Below, piece by piece: positions 40,080-49,636 of a stretch of DNA of 64,000 nt; the stretch's first letter is position 1; each line of letters begins with the position of its first letter. The DNA comes from Hyphomicrobiales bacterium (GTDB lineage Bacteria; Pseudomonadota; Alphaproteobacteria; Rhizobiales; Rhizobiaceae). The translations under genes and the position numbers were made by a program. The DNA is taken from positions 248,001 through 312,000 of the forward strand of contig UBJR01000002.1 in NCBI GenBank assembly GCA_900465675.1, given 5' to 3'. A model generated the notes under the pieces. That model ran no database searches. It saw only the letters and a program-made list of their open reading frames with translations, and was not told the DNA's origin.

Positions 40080-40904
40080 ATGCCTCGTTTGGCCACCACT
40101 TCGCTCAAGACCCGTCTCCTGCAGGGTGCCGTTGTGGCGCTGGTCGGCCTGACGCTCGCCGGCTGCGCAACAACCAAAGACAAGATGACCACCGGATCGA
40201 TCCCCGCTTCTGCGAAGCCGGTCGAGACGATGGACCTCAACGAAATGCGGTCTGCCACCGAGCGTGCCGGACAGATATACGAGAAAAACCCGCGCGATCC
40301 AACCAATGGCGTCTATTATGCGAGCTTGCTGCGCTCGGCCGGACGTGACGCGCAGGCGCTGGCCGTCATGCAGCAGGTGGCGATTTCCAATCCGAGCGAC
40401 CGCAACGTTCTGGCCGCCTACGGCAAGGCGCAGGCGGCGGCCGGACAGCTTCAGCAGGCGCTCGACACCATCAGCCGCGCGCAGACGCCCGACCGGCCCG
40501 ACTGGAAGCTGGTTTCAGCCCAAGGCGCAATCCTCGACCAGATGGGCAAGGCCAGCGAAGCACGGGCGCGCTATCGCGACGCGCTGGATATCATGCCGAA
40601 TGAACCCTCGGTTCTTTCCAATCTCGGCATGTCCTATGTACTGACGGGCGATCTTCGCACGGCGGAAACCTACATGCGGCAGGCGGCAGGCCAGCCCACC
40701 GCCGATAGCCGCGTCCGCCAGAACCTGGCGCTCGTCGTCGGCCTGCAAGGACGCTTCGCGGAAGCCGAGCAGATTGCTAGGCGCGAACTCTCCCCTCAGC
40801 AAGCCGACGCCAATGTCGCCTATCTGCGCTCGATGCTCTCGCAGCAGAATTCCTGGCAGAAGCTGGCTTCCAAGGATAGCCAGGCGGCGAACAACACCAA
40901 CTGA
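40080..40904 (+). CDS. tadD: Tad pilus assembly lipoprotein TadD (tetratricopeptide repeats)
   Basis: A 274-residue lipoprotein: lipobox LAGC with Cys29 at the end of a signal peptide, then about five TPR units (about 70-250). TadD is thought to help the secretin or other Tad components to assemble in the outer membrane. In this genome it is separated from the main cpa locus by a LysE gene on the other strand, and its direction is opposite to tadBC. A CtrA-like site is present upstream. Confidence 0.9.
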   Translation: MPRLATTSLKTRLLQGAVVALVGLTLAGCATTKDKMTTGSIPASAKPVETMDLNEMRSATERAGQIYEKNPRDPTNGVYYASLLRSAGRDAQALAVMQQVAISNPSDRNVLAAYGKAQAAAGQLQQALDTISRAQTPDRPDWKLVSAQGAILDQMGKASEARARYRDALDIMPNEPSVLSNLGMSYVLTGDLRTAETYMRQAAGQPTADSRVRQNLALVVGLQGRFAEAEQIARRELSPQQADANVAYLRSMLSQQNSWQKLASKDSQAANNTN

Positions 40905-40916
40905 TCCGGCGATTCT

Positions 40917-41549
40917 CTATCTCAACATCACGCCCGCATAAATCAGGCGCAGGCCGAGGCCACCCATCACGAAGCCGGCGGCACGGTCGATCCATGCCTT
41001 TGCCGCCAGATAGGCCTGACGCGGTCTGCGGGCCGAAAAGGCCAGCGCGACCACGGTGTACCAACCCGTCTCGATGGCGAAAATTCCGATCGGCAAGCCG
41101 ACGGCGACGGCGAGCGGAACGGACTTCGGCAGAAAAGCTGCGAAAATGCTGGCGTAGACGACAATGGTCTTCGGGTTGCTGAGCTGCGTCAAAAGTGCCG
41201 TCGAGAAGCTGCGCCGGAGTGACGAGCGGCCCTCGGCAACGCCTGTCACCTCAAGCGGTTCCGCGGCACCCTGCCAGATGCGGTAGGCGATATAGACGAG
41301 ATAGGCGCCGCCTGCGATCTTCAGTACGAGATAAAGCCACGAGAACTGTGTCAGCAACGCGGTCAATCCGGCGAGCGCAAGCGCGCTGAAGATGACGCCG
41401 CCGATGCCCATGCCCAGGGCGGCGCAGAGGCCGTCGAAGCGCGATCGGGAAATGGCGATCCGGGAAACGACGACAAAACTCGGACCGGGGCTCATTGCCC
41501 CGATAAGCATGGCCGCGAAAATACTGGCGAGAATGGCAGCAGATGACAT
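40917..41549 (-). CDS. LysE-family exporter (RhtB-type)
   Basis: A 210-residue inner-membrane protein with six predicted helices and the signature MSPGPSFVVVSR near the start, the LysE/RhtB family that exports basic or neutral amino acids. GGAG lies 5 bases before the ATG. It lies between tadC and tadD, convergent with tadD (12 bases between stops), and is not functionally related to them as far as I can see. Confidence 0.88.
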   Translation of the reverse strand: MSSAAILASIFAAMLIGAMSPGPSFVVVSRIAISRSRFDGLCAALGMGIGGVIFSALALAGLTALLTQFSWLYLVLKIAGGAYLVYIAYRIWQGAAEPLEVTGVAEGRSSLRRSFSTALLTQLSNPKTIVVYASIFAAFLPKSVPLAVAVGLPIGIFAIETGWYTVVALAFSARRPRQAYLAAKAWIDRAAGFVMGGLGLRLIYAGVMLR

Positions 41550-41563
41550 GAGAGCTCCTTGGT

Positions 41564-41595
41564 GACCGAAGAGCGCGATAGCGGCTCTTCCGGTC
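41564..41595 (-). other. Imperfect hairpin after tadC
   Basis: GACCGAAGAGC (41564-41574) pairs with GCTCTTCCGGTC (41584-41595) with one bulge, 46 bases past the tadC stop. A probable end structure of the cpa operon; no T-run. Confidence 0.5.
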
Positions 41596-41641
41596 GATCA
41601 GGCTCCATGGCTAGACGGGTTGGCCGCGCTCTTCAAGCGCC

Positions 41642-42628
41642 TCAGAAGCGATCGGCGACCTGGATGCCGGCTGGTCCAAGGATGACGGCGACCAGAACCG
41701 GCAGAAAGAACAGGATCATCGGCACCGTCAGCTTCGGCGGCAGAGCGGCTGCCTTCTTTTCGGCCTCGTTCATACGCTCGTCGCGGCCTTCCTGGGCAAG
41801 AACACGAAGCGCCTGCGAGATCGGCGTGCCGTAACGGTCGGCCTGGATCAGGGCTGCCGTGACCGAACGGACGATGTCGATCTGCGTTCGAGTGCCGAGG
41901 TTTTCGAGCGCCTGACGGCGATCGGGCAGGAAGGACAGCTCGGCATTCGTCAGGACCATTTCCTCGGCGAGCGCTGGCGATTGTTCTCCCAGTTCTTCCG
42001 AGACGCGGCGCATCGCAGCTTCGATCGAGATCCCCGATTCAACGCAGATCAGCATCAGATCGAGTGCATCCGGCCAGGCGCGCTTGATCGAGTGCTGACG
42101 CTTGCCCATGCGGTTGGAGATAAAGATATTTGGTGCGTAGAAACCAATGTAGGAGATTCCGATAACCGTCAGCAGTCTGATCGGAAATGGTTTTTCGATC
42201 ATGTAGCCAAGGCCGAAAATGTAAAATACGGCAACCCCGAGGAAGAGAAACGGCAACAGAAATCGCGCAACGAGGAACATGTTGAGCGCGTTCTCAGAAC
42301 GATAGCCAGCGGCCTTCAGCTTGTTCATCGTATTTTCATCGACCAAAGCTTTTCGCAAATTGAAGCGTTCGACGATCTGGCGAACTGAGTGGTTGTTCTG
42401 GGCTCTTAGTGATGCCTTGTTTGCTGCCGTTTCAGAATTCATGCGGGCGCGCTCACGGGCGCGCATCTGGTCACGCTCGGTCGATACGGCCCGCATTCTC
42501 TTGTTCAGATCACCGCGCTCAAAAAACGGCACTGCGATCGTGTAAAGCGTTGCAAATACGGCGATCGCGACGAACAAGGCGACCAGCGTCGCCGGATCCG
42601 TGAGCCCTGATGCAAGTTCCGAAGACAT
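41642..42628 (-). CDS. tadC: Tad pilus inner-membrane platform protein TadC
   Basis: A 328-residue type II secretion F-domain protein (PF00482) with a membrane helix near the N-terminus (about 15-35), a soluble GspF-like helical domain (about 190-300, with AMRRVSEELGEQSPALAEEM) and flanking helices. With TadB it forms the platform that the TadA ATPase works on. It follows tadB by 14 bases at the end of the leftward operon. Confidence 0.93.
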   Translation of the reverse strand: MSSELASGLTDPATLVALFVAIAVFATLYTIAVPFFERGDLNKRMRAVSTERDQMRARERARMNSETAANKASLRAQNNHSVRQIVERFNLRKALVDENTMNKLKAAGYRSENALNMFLVARFLLPFLFLGVAVFYIFGLGYMIEKPFPIRLLTVIGISYIGFYAPNIFISNRMGKRQHSIKRAWPDALDLMLICVESGISIEAAMRRVSEELGEQSPALAEEMVLTNAELSFLPDRRQALENLGTRTQIDIVRSVTAALIQADRYGTPISQALRVLAQEGRDERMNEAEKKAAALPPKLTVPMILFFLPVLVAVILGPAGIQVADRF

Positions 42629-42642
42629 GGCTTGCGCTCCCG

Positions 42643-43653
42643 TTAGATGTCAAAACTGACCATGTTGCGCATCACATAGATGCCGATCGACATCCAGACT
42701 GCGGACAGACCCATGATCAAGTGACCTCTGGGGTCAGTGAAAAGGATGAGCATGTACTGAGGCGACGTCATGTAAACGAGCGTCGCGACGATAAACGGAA
42801 GAGCACCGATGATACAGGCTGACGCCTTGGCTTCCATAGACAAAGCCTTGACCTTGGCTTTCATCTTTTTGCGGTCGCGCAACACCTTGGAGAGGTTGCC
42901 GATCGCTTCCGATAGGTTGCCGCCGGCTTGTGACTGGATGGCGATGACGATTGCGAAAAAACTAACTTCCTGCAGCGGCATGTAATTGGTCATACGCGAG
43001 CAGGCATCGGGAATGCTAAGACCGATCTGCTGCGATTCGACGACGCGGCGAAATTCACTCTTGACCGGATCCCGGCCTTCGTTGGCAATCAGCCGGATCG
43101 CATCGTTCAGCGGCAGACCCGACTTGATCGAGCGGACGATAACGTCCAGCGCATTCGGAAACTCGTCCAGAAACTTATTCTGACGGCGCTTGATAAGAAA
43201 ACCAAGAATCCAGCGCGGCAAGCCAAGACCTGCAACTACAGGAGCGGCCAGTGTCAGCATCGTGGGAGCGCCTGCAATGAAGGCGATCAACATCAGGAAA
43301 AAGCCGAAGCCTGCGCTGAACATGTAGAATTTCGCCGGGGTGATGGAAAATCCAGCCTGCGTCAGACGCGATTTCAGAGAGAGCTTGCGCTTGTGGTTTT
43401 CCTGCTGCCGCTTCTCGAGATCCTTCAGATTGTCCTGCACCGACTTGCGGCGTTTGGACATTTCCTGAACGCGATCGCGCGCCGCTTTGACGTTTGACCG
43501 ATCCGTTTCGGCCGAACCGACGCGACTGATGCGGCTCGCGGCCTTTTTCTCGGTCTCCATGCTGGTGAAGAGAAAGCTGTAGCAAACGGCCCCCGCAGCG
43601 ATGGCCACGAGGAGAATGATGCCAAGGACGATGGGATCAAGACCAAACATCAC
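42643..43653 (-). CDS. tadB: Tad pilus inner-membrane platform protein TadB
   Basis: A 336-residue F-domain protein with one N-terminal membrane helix (about 8-28), a charged coiled-coil-like linker (about 40-90), two more helices and the GspF domain (about 165-285; SGLPLNDAIRLIANEGRDP). It overlaps the TadA ATPase gene by 4 bases (ATGA) and is followed by tadC, standard Tad order. Confidence 0.93.
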   Translation of the reverse strand: MMFGLDPIVLGIILLVAIAAGAVCYSFLFTSMETEKKAASRISRVGSAETDRSNVKAARDRVQEMSKRRKSVQDNLKDLEKRQQENHKRKLSLKSRLTQAGFSITPAKFYMFSAGFGFFLMLIAFIAGAPTMLTLAAPVVAGLGLPRWILGFLIKRRQNKFLDEFPNALDVIVRSIKSGLPLNDAIRLIANEGRDPVKSEFRRVVESQQIGLSIPDACSRMTNYMPLQEVSFFAIVIAIQSQAGGNLSEAIGNLSKVLRDRKKMKAKVKALSMEAKASACIIGALPFIVATLVYMTSPQYMLILFTDPRGHLIMGLSAVWMSIGIYVMRNMVSFDI

Positions 43654-45128
43654 GCCCCCTTCGACTTCGTTTCCATTTCGTCAAGGGCTGCGGCCAGGCG
43701 CTTCTCTTCGTTGTAATAGCGGGCGCGATCCCAGAAGTTCGGCTTGCCGATGCCCGTGGACATGTGACGGCCAATCAACCGGCCTGCAGCATCTTCGCCA
43801 TCGATCTCGTAGCGCATCAGGTCCTGGGTGATGATCACATCGCCTTCCATACCGATCACCTCGGTGATCGCCGTGATGCGGCGCGAACCATCGCGAAGGC
43901 GGGCCGCCTGAACGATGACATCGATCGATCCGGCGATGATTTCGCGGACGGTCTTTGCCGGCAGGCTGAAGCCGCCCATGGCAATCATCGATTCGATACG
44001 GCTCAGGCATTCACGCGGCGAGTTCGAGTGGATCGTTCCCATCGAGCCGTCATGGCCAGTGTTCATCGCCTGCAGAAGGTCGAACACTTCAGGTCCACGC
44101 ACTTCGCCGACGATGATGCGTTCAGGGCGCATACGCAGGCAGTTCTTGACCAGGTCGCGCATGGTGATCTCGCCTTCGCCTTCGATATTAGGCGGGCGGG
44201 TTTCGAGACGCACGACATGCGGCTGCTGAAGCTGCAATTCGGCCGTGTCTTCGCAGGTGATGACACGCTCATCGCGGTCGATATAGTTCGTCAAACAATT
44301 GAGAAGTGTCGTCTTGCCGGAGCCGGTACCGCCCGAAATGACAACATTGCACCGGACGCGGCCGATGATCTGCAGCAGAGTTGCGCCCTCGGGCGTGATT
44401 GCGCCGAAGCGGACCAGCTGATCGAGCGTCAGCTTGTCTTTCTTGAACTTACGAATCGTCAGTGCCGGGCCATCGATTGCCAACGGCGGCGCGATGACGT
44501 TGACGCGCGAGCCATCGGGAAGACGTGCGTCGCAGATCGGGCTCGATTCGTCGACGCGGCGGCCGACCTGGCTGACGATGCGCTGGCAGATCGACAGCAA
44601 TTGGCCATTATCGCGGAATCGGATTTCCGATTCGATGGTCTTGCCGCCGACTTCGATGAAGGTCTTTCCGGCGCCATTGACCATGATGTCGGCAATGTCG
44701 TCGCGTGCGAGCAACGGCTCCAGCGGGCCGTAACCCAGGACGTCGTTGCAGATGTCCTCGAGCAGCTCTTCCTGCTCCGAGATCGACATCGCGAAATTCT
44801 TGATCGTGATGATGTCGTTGACGATATCGCGAATTTCTTCGCGGGCACTTTCGGCATCGAGTTTGGCAAGCTGAGACAGATCGATCGTATCGATCAGTGC
44901 GGAGAAGACCTGCGCTTTGGTGTCGTAATATTCGTCCGTGCGCGCCGGGCGGCGGCGCTGCGGTGTCTGCATCGGCGGCGGCGTTACCTGGGAGCGTGCG
45001 GGTTCGCGGTTCGGTTCGACGATGACGCTCGGAGAGGCCGACGGCGAAACAGCAGCGGCAACCGGCGGCGGCGGAGCTGCAACGCCGCCGGCCTTTCCGA
45101 AACCCTCATTTCCGCGTTTTCCGAACAT
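43650..45128 (-). CDS. cpaF: Tad pilus motor ATPase CpaF/TadA
   Basis: A 492-residue type IV pilus secretion ATPase that powers both assembly and retraction. A proline-rich N-terminus (about 1-65) is followed by the N-domain and the ATPase core: Walker A GGTGSGKTT (266-274), Asp-box RVITCEDTAELQL, Walker B MRPERIIVGEVRGPE and His-box. The ATG at 45128 is preferred over a TTG four codons upstream because GGAA precedes it and MFGKRG matches relatives. It overlaps tadB by 4 bases and follows cpaE. Confidence 0.95.
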   Translation of the reverse strand: MFGKRGNEGFGKAGGVAAPPPPVAAAVSPSASPSVIVEPNREPARSQVTPPPMQTPQRRRPARTDEYYDTKAQVFSALIDTIDLSQLAKLDAESAREEIRDIVNDIITIKNFAMSISEQEELLEDICNDVLGYGPLEPLLARDDIADIMVNGAGKTFIEVGGKTIESEIRFRDNGQLLSICQRIVSQVGRRVDESSPICDARLPDGSRVNVIAPPLAIDGPALTIRKFKKDKLTLDQLVRFGAITPEGATLLQIIGRVRCNVVISGGTGSGKTTLLNCLTNYIDRDERVITCEDTAELQLQQPHVVRLETRPPNIEGEGEITMRDLVKNCLRMRPERIIVGEVRGPEVFDLLQAMNTGHDGSMGTIHSNSPRECLSRIESMIAMGGFSLPAKTVREIIAGSIDVIVQAARLRDGSRRITAITEVIGMEGDVIITQDLMRYEIDGEDAAGRLIGRHMSTGIGKPNFWDRARYYNEEKRLAAALDEMETKSKGA

Positions 45129-45158
45129 GCCAGATTCCAATCTACACTTTTACGTCTG

Positions 45159-46439
45159 TCACTTGCCGCGCTTCAAAAGCCCGAGAAGGCTAGAGCGCTT
45201 CGCCTTCTTCATGGCGACACGGCCGGTGACGATATGGGCAACCTGCGAGAAGGTTTCTGCCGTGGGTGATTTCGCGTCCATTTCCGAGATCATCCGGCCA
45301 CTGTTCGCAGCGTTTCCAAACAAGTTGATATCGAACGGAATGATTGCGATCGGGTCCGTTTCCAGTGGCTCGCAGAAATCCCCCGGGGTGATTTCCGGAC
45401 GCTTGGGCATCCCGACCTGGTTGAGAATGAGATGCGGCGCCTTGTCATTGGGGCGTAGCTTGCGCAGAGCATCGAGCATATTCTTGGTGTTACGCAGGTT
45501 AGCCAGATCTGGCGCGGCGCAAATCACCACCTCATCGGCCGAGCCGAGAACGGAACGCGTCCACTCGGACCATGTATGCGGAACATCGAGCACGGTAATA
45601 GGTGCATTGCGCTGCAGCACATCGAGGACAGGCTGAAATGCCTGACCATCGAAGTCGTAGACCCGGTCGAGGAGAGACGGCGCCGCAAGCATCGACAGGT
45701 GCTCGGAGCATTTCGTCAACAGCCGGTCCAGGAAGACTTCGTCGAGCCTTTCAGGAGCGAAAACCGCCTCGGCGATCCCCAGCGTCGGATCTTGGTCGAA
45801 ATTGATGTTGGCCGTTCCATAGGGAAGATCGAGATCGGCGAGGATCGTTTCCGTCGAGAACAGATTCGAGATGCCGAAGGCGCAGTTATGGGCGATCGTC
45901 GAGGCGCCAACGCCACCCTTAGCGCCGATGAATGCAATGCTCTTGCCAAGCGGCTCGGCGTCCGGATCGACAAAGATAGCCGCCATTGCCATCATCAAAT
46001 CCGGCATTGCGACCGGCTGGACGATATATTCGGAGATCCCATTGCGGATCAGATCGCGATAAAGGGATATATCGTTGTAGTGACCGACGACGACAACCTT
46101 GGTCGATGGATCGCAAACGCTTGCCAGCGGCGCGAGCTCAGCCATGAGGTTTGCAGCATTGGCTCTGGTTTCAAGAATGATTAGATTCGGCGTCGGCGTG
46201 GTCTGAAACATGTTCGCGGCGGCCGCGATGCCACCACTGGTTATGCGCAGGCTGACCTTCGACATGCGGCGGTCGTTGCCGCAGCGTTCCATCGCGTCCT
46301 GGAGACCTTCGCTTTCGCAGAAGGCGTGAACCGAGATACGCGGAAGTGGTCGCATATTCTCGAGCTCCGCCATACGGACCGCTTCCTCCGCGTTGCGAAG
46401 CTCGGTCGTGTTCTTGATCTCGTAGTCGACTGCGCTCAT
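45159..46439 (-). CDS. cpaE: Pilus localisation ATPase CpaE/TadZ
   Basis: A 426-residue MinD/ParA-like protein. A receiver-like N-terminal domain (about 45-160) without a phosphorylatable Asp motif precedes the ATPase domain with a deviant Walker A (FIGAKGGVGAST). TadZ places the pilus machine at the cell pole. It is encoded between cpaD (15-base gap) and cpaF (30-base gap) in the conserved order. Confidence 0.93.
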   Translation of the reverse strand: MSAVDYEIKNTTELRNAEEAVRMAELENMRPLPRISVHAFCESEGLQDAMERCGNDRRMSKVSLRITSGGIAAAANMFQTTPTPNLIILETRANAANLMAELAPLASVCDPSTKVVVVGHYNDISLYRDLIRNGISEYIVQPVAMPDLMMAMAAIFVDPDAEPLGKSIAFIGAKGGVGASTIAHNCAFGISNLFSTETILADLDLPYGTANINFDQDPTLGIAEAVFAPERLDEVFLDRLLTKCSEHLSMLAAPSLLDRVYDFDGQAFQPVLDVLQRNAPITVLDVPHTWSEWTRSVLGSADEVVICAAPDLANLRNTKNMLDALRKLRPNDKAPHLILNQVGMPKRPEITPGDFCEPLETDPIAIIPFDINLFGNAANSGRMISEMDAKSPTAETFSQVAHIVTGRVAMKKAKRSSLLGLLKRGK

Positions 46440-46454
46440 TGGATCAGTTCCGCA

Positions 46455-47174
46455 TTAGAAGTCAGAGCTACCGTTCGTCTCGATAGCCGTGCGATAGGTG
46501 CGATATTCGGTGATAGCGTCGTTACGCCGTGCCGCGTCGATCGGTGTCATGCCGCGGGGCGCGATGAAATCTTCCGGATTGGCGACCTGGGCAGCCAGAT
46601 TGTTCTGATAGGCGCAACCGAAATTGTAGTAATTCTGGTTGTCGAAGCCGCCTCCGATATCCTTTGGCCACTGGCCGCATTGGGTCGTGACGGCCGTGGT
46701 CCCGGTGAAGGTCAGACGGATCGGGGCTGCATCGCCGCCGCCTGCGGCCGCATAGGACGCATAGACGATCTTCGACGTGGGGATACCGCGCGAGGCGAGT
46801 TCGGCACGTACCTGCCCGCGAACCTGGCTGACGGCAAACGCATTTGCGGAACCCTGCGGTGACATCAGATAGACAGGACCGGATGCGCGCGAAGTGTAGG
46901 TAGCCGCAAAGCCCCGGATCAGATCTCGCTGAGCAATCGTCAGACGGCGGTCCGTGGTCGCGACCGGAATGTCGACGGCCTGTTCGGCTTCGGTAACGAC
47001 GATGGGATGACGCTGGCGATAGTCATCCGGGATGCCGCCGGTGGTCAGATTGTCACGCGGAGCGGCGCAGCTTGTCAGCGCGGCCGCAGCGAGCAGAGCG
47101 GCCGCTGCCAGCAACTTCGATGCGCTTCCTTTGATCTTCGTCATATCGGCCACCGCCTGATTGGGCTTCGTCAT
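46455..47174 (-). CDS. cpaD: Pilus outer-membrane lipoprotein CpaD
   Basis: A 239-residue lipoprotein (from the ATG at 47174; ATG at 47201, which overlaps the cpaC stop as ATGA, is the alternative). The signal sequence ends in the lipobox LTSC with Cys36. The mature CpaD domain has an OmpA-like pattern (VYLMSPQGSAN...) and CGQWP with conserved Cys. It works with the secretin CpaC in the outer-membrane pore. GGGA lies near the chosen start. Confidence 0.9.
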   Translation of the reverse strand: MTKPNQAVADMTKIKGSASKLLAAAALLAAAALTSCAAPRDNLTTGGIPDDYRQRHPIVVTEAEQAVDIPVATTDRRLTIAQRDLIRGFAATYTSRASGPVYLMSPQGSANAFAVSQVRGQVRAELASRGIPTSKIVYASYAAAGGGDAAPIRLTFTGTTAVTTQCGQWPKDIGGGFDNQNYYNFGCAYQNNLAAQVANPEDFIAPRGMTPIDAARRNDAITEYRTYRTAIETNGSSDF

Positions 47175-47197
47175 GATTGTGTCCCGCCGCATCGTTT

Positions 47198-48703
47198 TCA
47201 TTTGTAGATAAACCCAATGGAGCCATGGAACTGAGCGTCGGCAACGGGCGCCTCGCGGCCGCCGTAGACCTTATTCACCCGGTTCATGAAGAAGGCCTGG
47301 CCATCATTTTCCGGGCTGAAATTGTCGTCGGGACGGTTGAGCAGATTGCGAGCAACCGGACGCACGAGATAGGGCGTCGCGATAATGACAAGCTCGGTTT
47401 CCTCACGCTGGACGCTGCGCTGGCGGAACAAGGTGCCGAGAAGCGGGATCTTGTTGACCCCGGGCGTGCCATTCGACGTCTGTGAGACATTATCGCGGAT
47501 TAGGCCGGCAAGCGCGATCGATCCGCCCGAGGGCAGCTCAACGGAGGTTTCGGCAGAGCGGCGCTGGTATGTGGGTACCGATCCGCTTACTGATGGTGCA
47601 GGCTCGGAAACATTCGTCTTGATTTCCAAGCTGATACGTCCTGATGACAGGACGACAGGCTTGAACGCCAAATTGATACCGTAGTTGTAAGGAACCACGG
47701 TAACATTGCCGTCGTTGTCGGTCGTGGAATACAGGACCTGACCACCGGAATTGAAAGTCGCTGCCTGGCCCGAGATCGCCGTCAATGTTGGTTCAGCGAG
47801 GGTTCTCACAACCTTCGCCTGTTCGAGGGCATTTAGATAGGTCGATATATCGTATTTGCCGATCGACGACTTGAACAACGCGGCGAGGCCGCCTCCCAGA
47901 ACGGCCGAGTTTCCATCCGGGACGGGCGAGCCCAGCCTAGCAACATTTAGGCCGGAGGCATTCGAGACGAGATTGTCAAACCCGATCTGCTTGAGGATCT
48001 CGCGGCGCACTTCGGCAATCGTCACCTTCAGTGTGACCTGATCCTCGCCCTGGATCTGCAGCAGGTTGACCACTTGCGACTGCTGCCGGGCTTCCGCGAA
48101 CAACGCTACGTCGCCCTGCTGCGCGGTGCTGGAGGCGGTTTCCGTACGGGTGGTGGCTTCACCGCCCTTCAGAAAGGCCTGCGCCAGATCGGCAGCCTGG
48201 GTCGCGTCCTGTGGCGTACGGACCGTTCCCGTCAGAACAATGTTGTCCGAGACGATCTCGACATTGATATTCGAGTCCTGAATGAAGCGCTTGAGATTGG
48301 CTTCGAGACCGGAGACGTCGCGCTCAATCTCGATGTCGAGGCTAACGACTTCCTGACCGTCGCCGCCGAAAATGAAGATATTGGTCTGGCCGACCTTCTT
48401 GCCGAACAGATAGATACGGCGCGACGTGCGCGTGACGGCGTCGGCCATCGACGGATCGGAGACGAGGATATCGTGCGCATCCTCAGGCAGGTCGATGACA
48501 ACCGCCTTGTTGAGGCCGATCTTGAGACGGCGATGTGCTCCGGGCCCCGTCTGCGAGATGCGGACAATACCATCGGAATCAGCAAATGCGCTTGAAGCGC
48601 CAAGAATTGGTGCAATGAAACCTGGCGTCAGGCCCGTAACGGCTGTGGTCAGCGACAGGAAACCGGTGAGCAGAAGTCTGGTGCGCCGCATTGTCTTGGT
48701 CAT
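47198..48703 (-). CDS. cpaC: Tad pilus secretin CpaC/RcpA
   Basis: A 501-residue outer-membrane secretin. After the signal peptide comes the N-terminal domain (KAVVIDLPEDAHDILVSDP, VGQTNIFIF), a BON-type region (about 135-190) and the secretin core (about 240-460; PTLTAISGQAATF, ELPSGGSIALAGLI). It forms the gated pore for the Flp fibre. The ATG at 48703 with GAGGA 7 bases upstream is preferred over an ATG at 48733. It lies 10 bases after cpaB. Confidence 0.95.
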   Translation of the reverse strand: MTKTMRRTRLLLTGFLSLTTAVTGLTPGFIAPILGASSAFADSDGIVRISQTGPGAHRRLKIGLNKAVVIDLPEDAHDILVSDPSMADAVTRTSRRIYLFGKKVGQTNIFIFGGDGQEVVSLDIEIERDVSGLEANLKRFIQDSNINVEIVSDNIVLTGTVRTPQDATQAADLAQAFLKGGEATTRTETASSTAQQGDVALFAEARQQSQVVNLLQIQGEDQVTLKVTIAEVRREILKQIGFDNLVSNASGLNVARLGSPVPDGNSAVLGGGLAALFKSSIGKYDISTYLNALEQAKVVRTLAEPTLTAISGQAATFNSGGQVLYSTTDNDGNVTVVPYNYGINLAFKPVVLSSGRISLEIKTNVSEPAPSVSGSVPTYQRRSAETSVELPSGGSIALAGLIRDNVSQTSNGTPGVNKIPLLGTLFRQRSVQREETELVIIATPYLVRPVARNLLNRPDDNFSPENDGQAFFMNRVNKVYGGREAPVADAQFHGSIGFIYK

Positions 48704-48713
48704 CTCAACGTCC

Positions 48714-49526
48714 TCATTCTGCCTTGGGCGCACTGCTGTCGGTAACGATCGATCCAGACTTGATGACCTGAACCAAGGCGTTTCCGTTGTCGCCGCTCAG
48801 GAGATAGTCAGCGGCGCTCGTATCCTGATCCTGCGCGTCGGCAATCGAGCGCAACGCCAGCGAAAGCCGGTCCGCCATCTGCTGCGCAACGACGAGGACC
48901 TTCGTCTGATCGGGGGTGAGCTCAAGCGTGGCAGTCGTACCGACGACGGCCTTGGAGCCATCGTCCTTTTCCTGGATCTGCTGGTCGATCGCGAGAACAC
49001 GAACGTTGCTCAGGACAGTCTCGGTTATGAACTTCTCGGCACCCGTTCCCTTGCGAACCATGATCACGTCAACGCGGTCATTGGGGAGGATGAAGCCGCC
49101 CGCCCCTGTCGCAACCGAGATCTCGGTCGCGACAGCCCGCTTGCCGGCGGGCAGCAGAGCCGAAAGAATGCGGCTGTTGGAATCGGCGACCTTTTCAGGC
49201 CGGATCGGTTCGCCTTCGAATATCGGCAGTCGGACGACGGCGCCCTGCAGCTCCTTCAGAGCATCGGGCTTGTCCGCTTCTGTGATGAAGCCCTGCACGA
49301 CGCCGCCCTGTGGCCAGGGCATCCAGTGCACGGCTTTATCATCGATGCGGGCGCCGACGGGAAGATTTGAGCTGGAGACGAGAACATTGACCGTCGGCTC
49401 TTTCTCGACGACCGACTGAACCTGGGTGACGACACCACCGCGTCCAGCGAGCTTCATCGCCAAAAGGCCGGCCAGGCCGGCGGCGACAACGGCCACTGAA
49501 AGTATGAGAAGACGCGCGGGCTTCAT
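48714..49526 (-). CDS. cpaB: Flp pilus assembly protein CpaB/RcpC
   Basis: A 270-residue periplasmic protein anchored by an N-terminal helix (about 7-27) with a SAF domain (about 45-110) and a RcpC-like domain (about 110-240; VLPNDRVDVIMVRKG-like). It probably links the secretin with the peptidoglycan. A perfect CtrA-type box lies 90-105 bases upstream of its start, so cpaB may head a cell-cycle-controlled sub-operon. Confidence 0.92.
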   Translation of the reverse strand: MKPARLLILSVAVVAAGLAGLLAMKLAGRGGVVTQVQSVVEKEPTVNVLVSSSNLPVGARIDDKAVHWMPWPQGGVVQGFITEADKPDALKELQGAVVRLPIFEGEPIRPEKVADSNSRILSALLPAGKRAVATEISVATGAGGFILPNDRVDVIMVRKGTGAEKFITETVLSNVRVLAIDQQIQEKDDGSKAVVGTTATLELTPDQTKVLVVAQQMADRLSLALRSIADAQDQDTSAADYLLSGDNGNALVQVIKSGSIVTDSSAPKAE

Positions 49527-49614
49527 CGATCATTCCTCGAAACGATGCATATTCGTCCCGCAGAATGGTCAGGAATTGGTATAATTATAGTTAACGGAAG
49601 CCTTACATTTTAAG

Positions 49615-49629
49615 TTAACGGTCGATTAA
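49615..49629 (-). promoter_or_regulatory. CtrA-type box TTAA-N7-TTAA before cpaB
   Basis: TTAA (49615-49618), CGGTCGA, TTAA (49626-49629). The consensus is exact and palindromic in its half-sites, located between cpaA and cpaB in an AT-rich gap. Confidence 0.55.
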
Positions 49630-49636
49630 AACGCCG

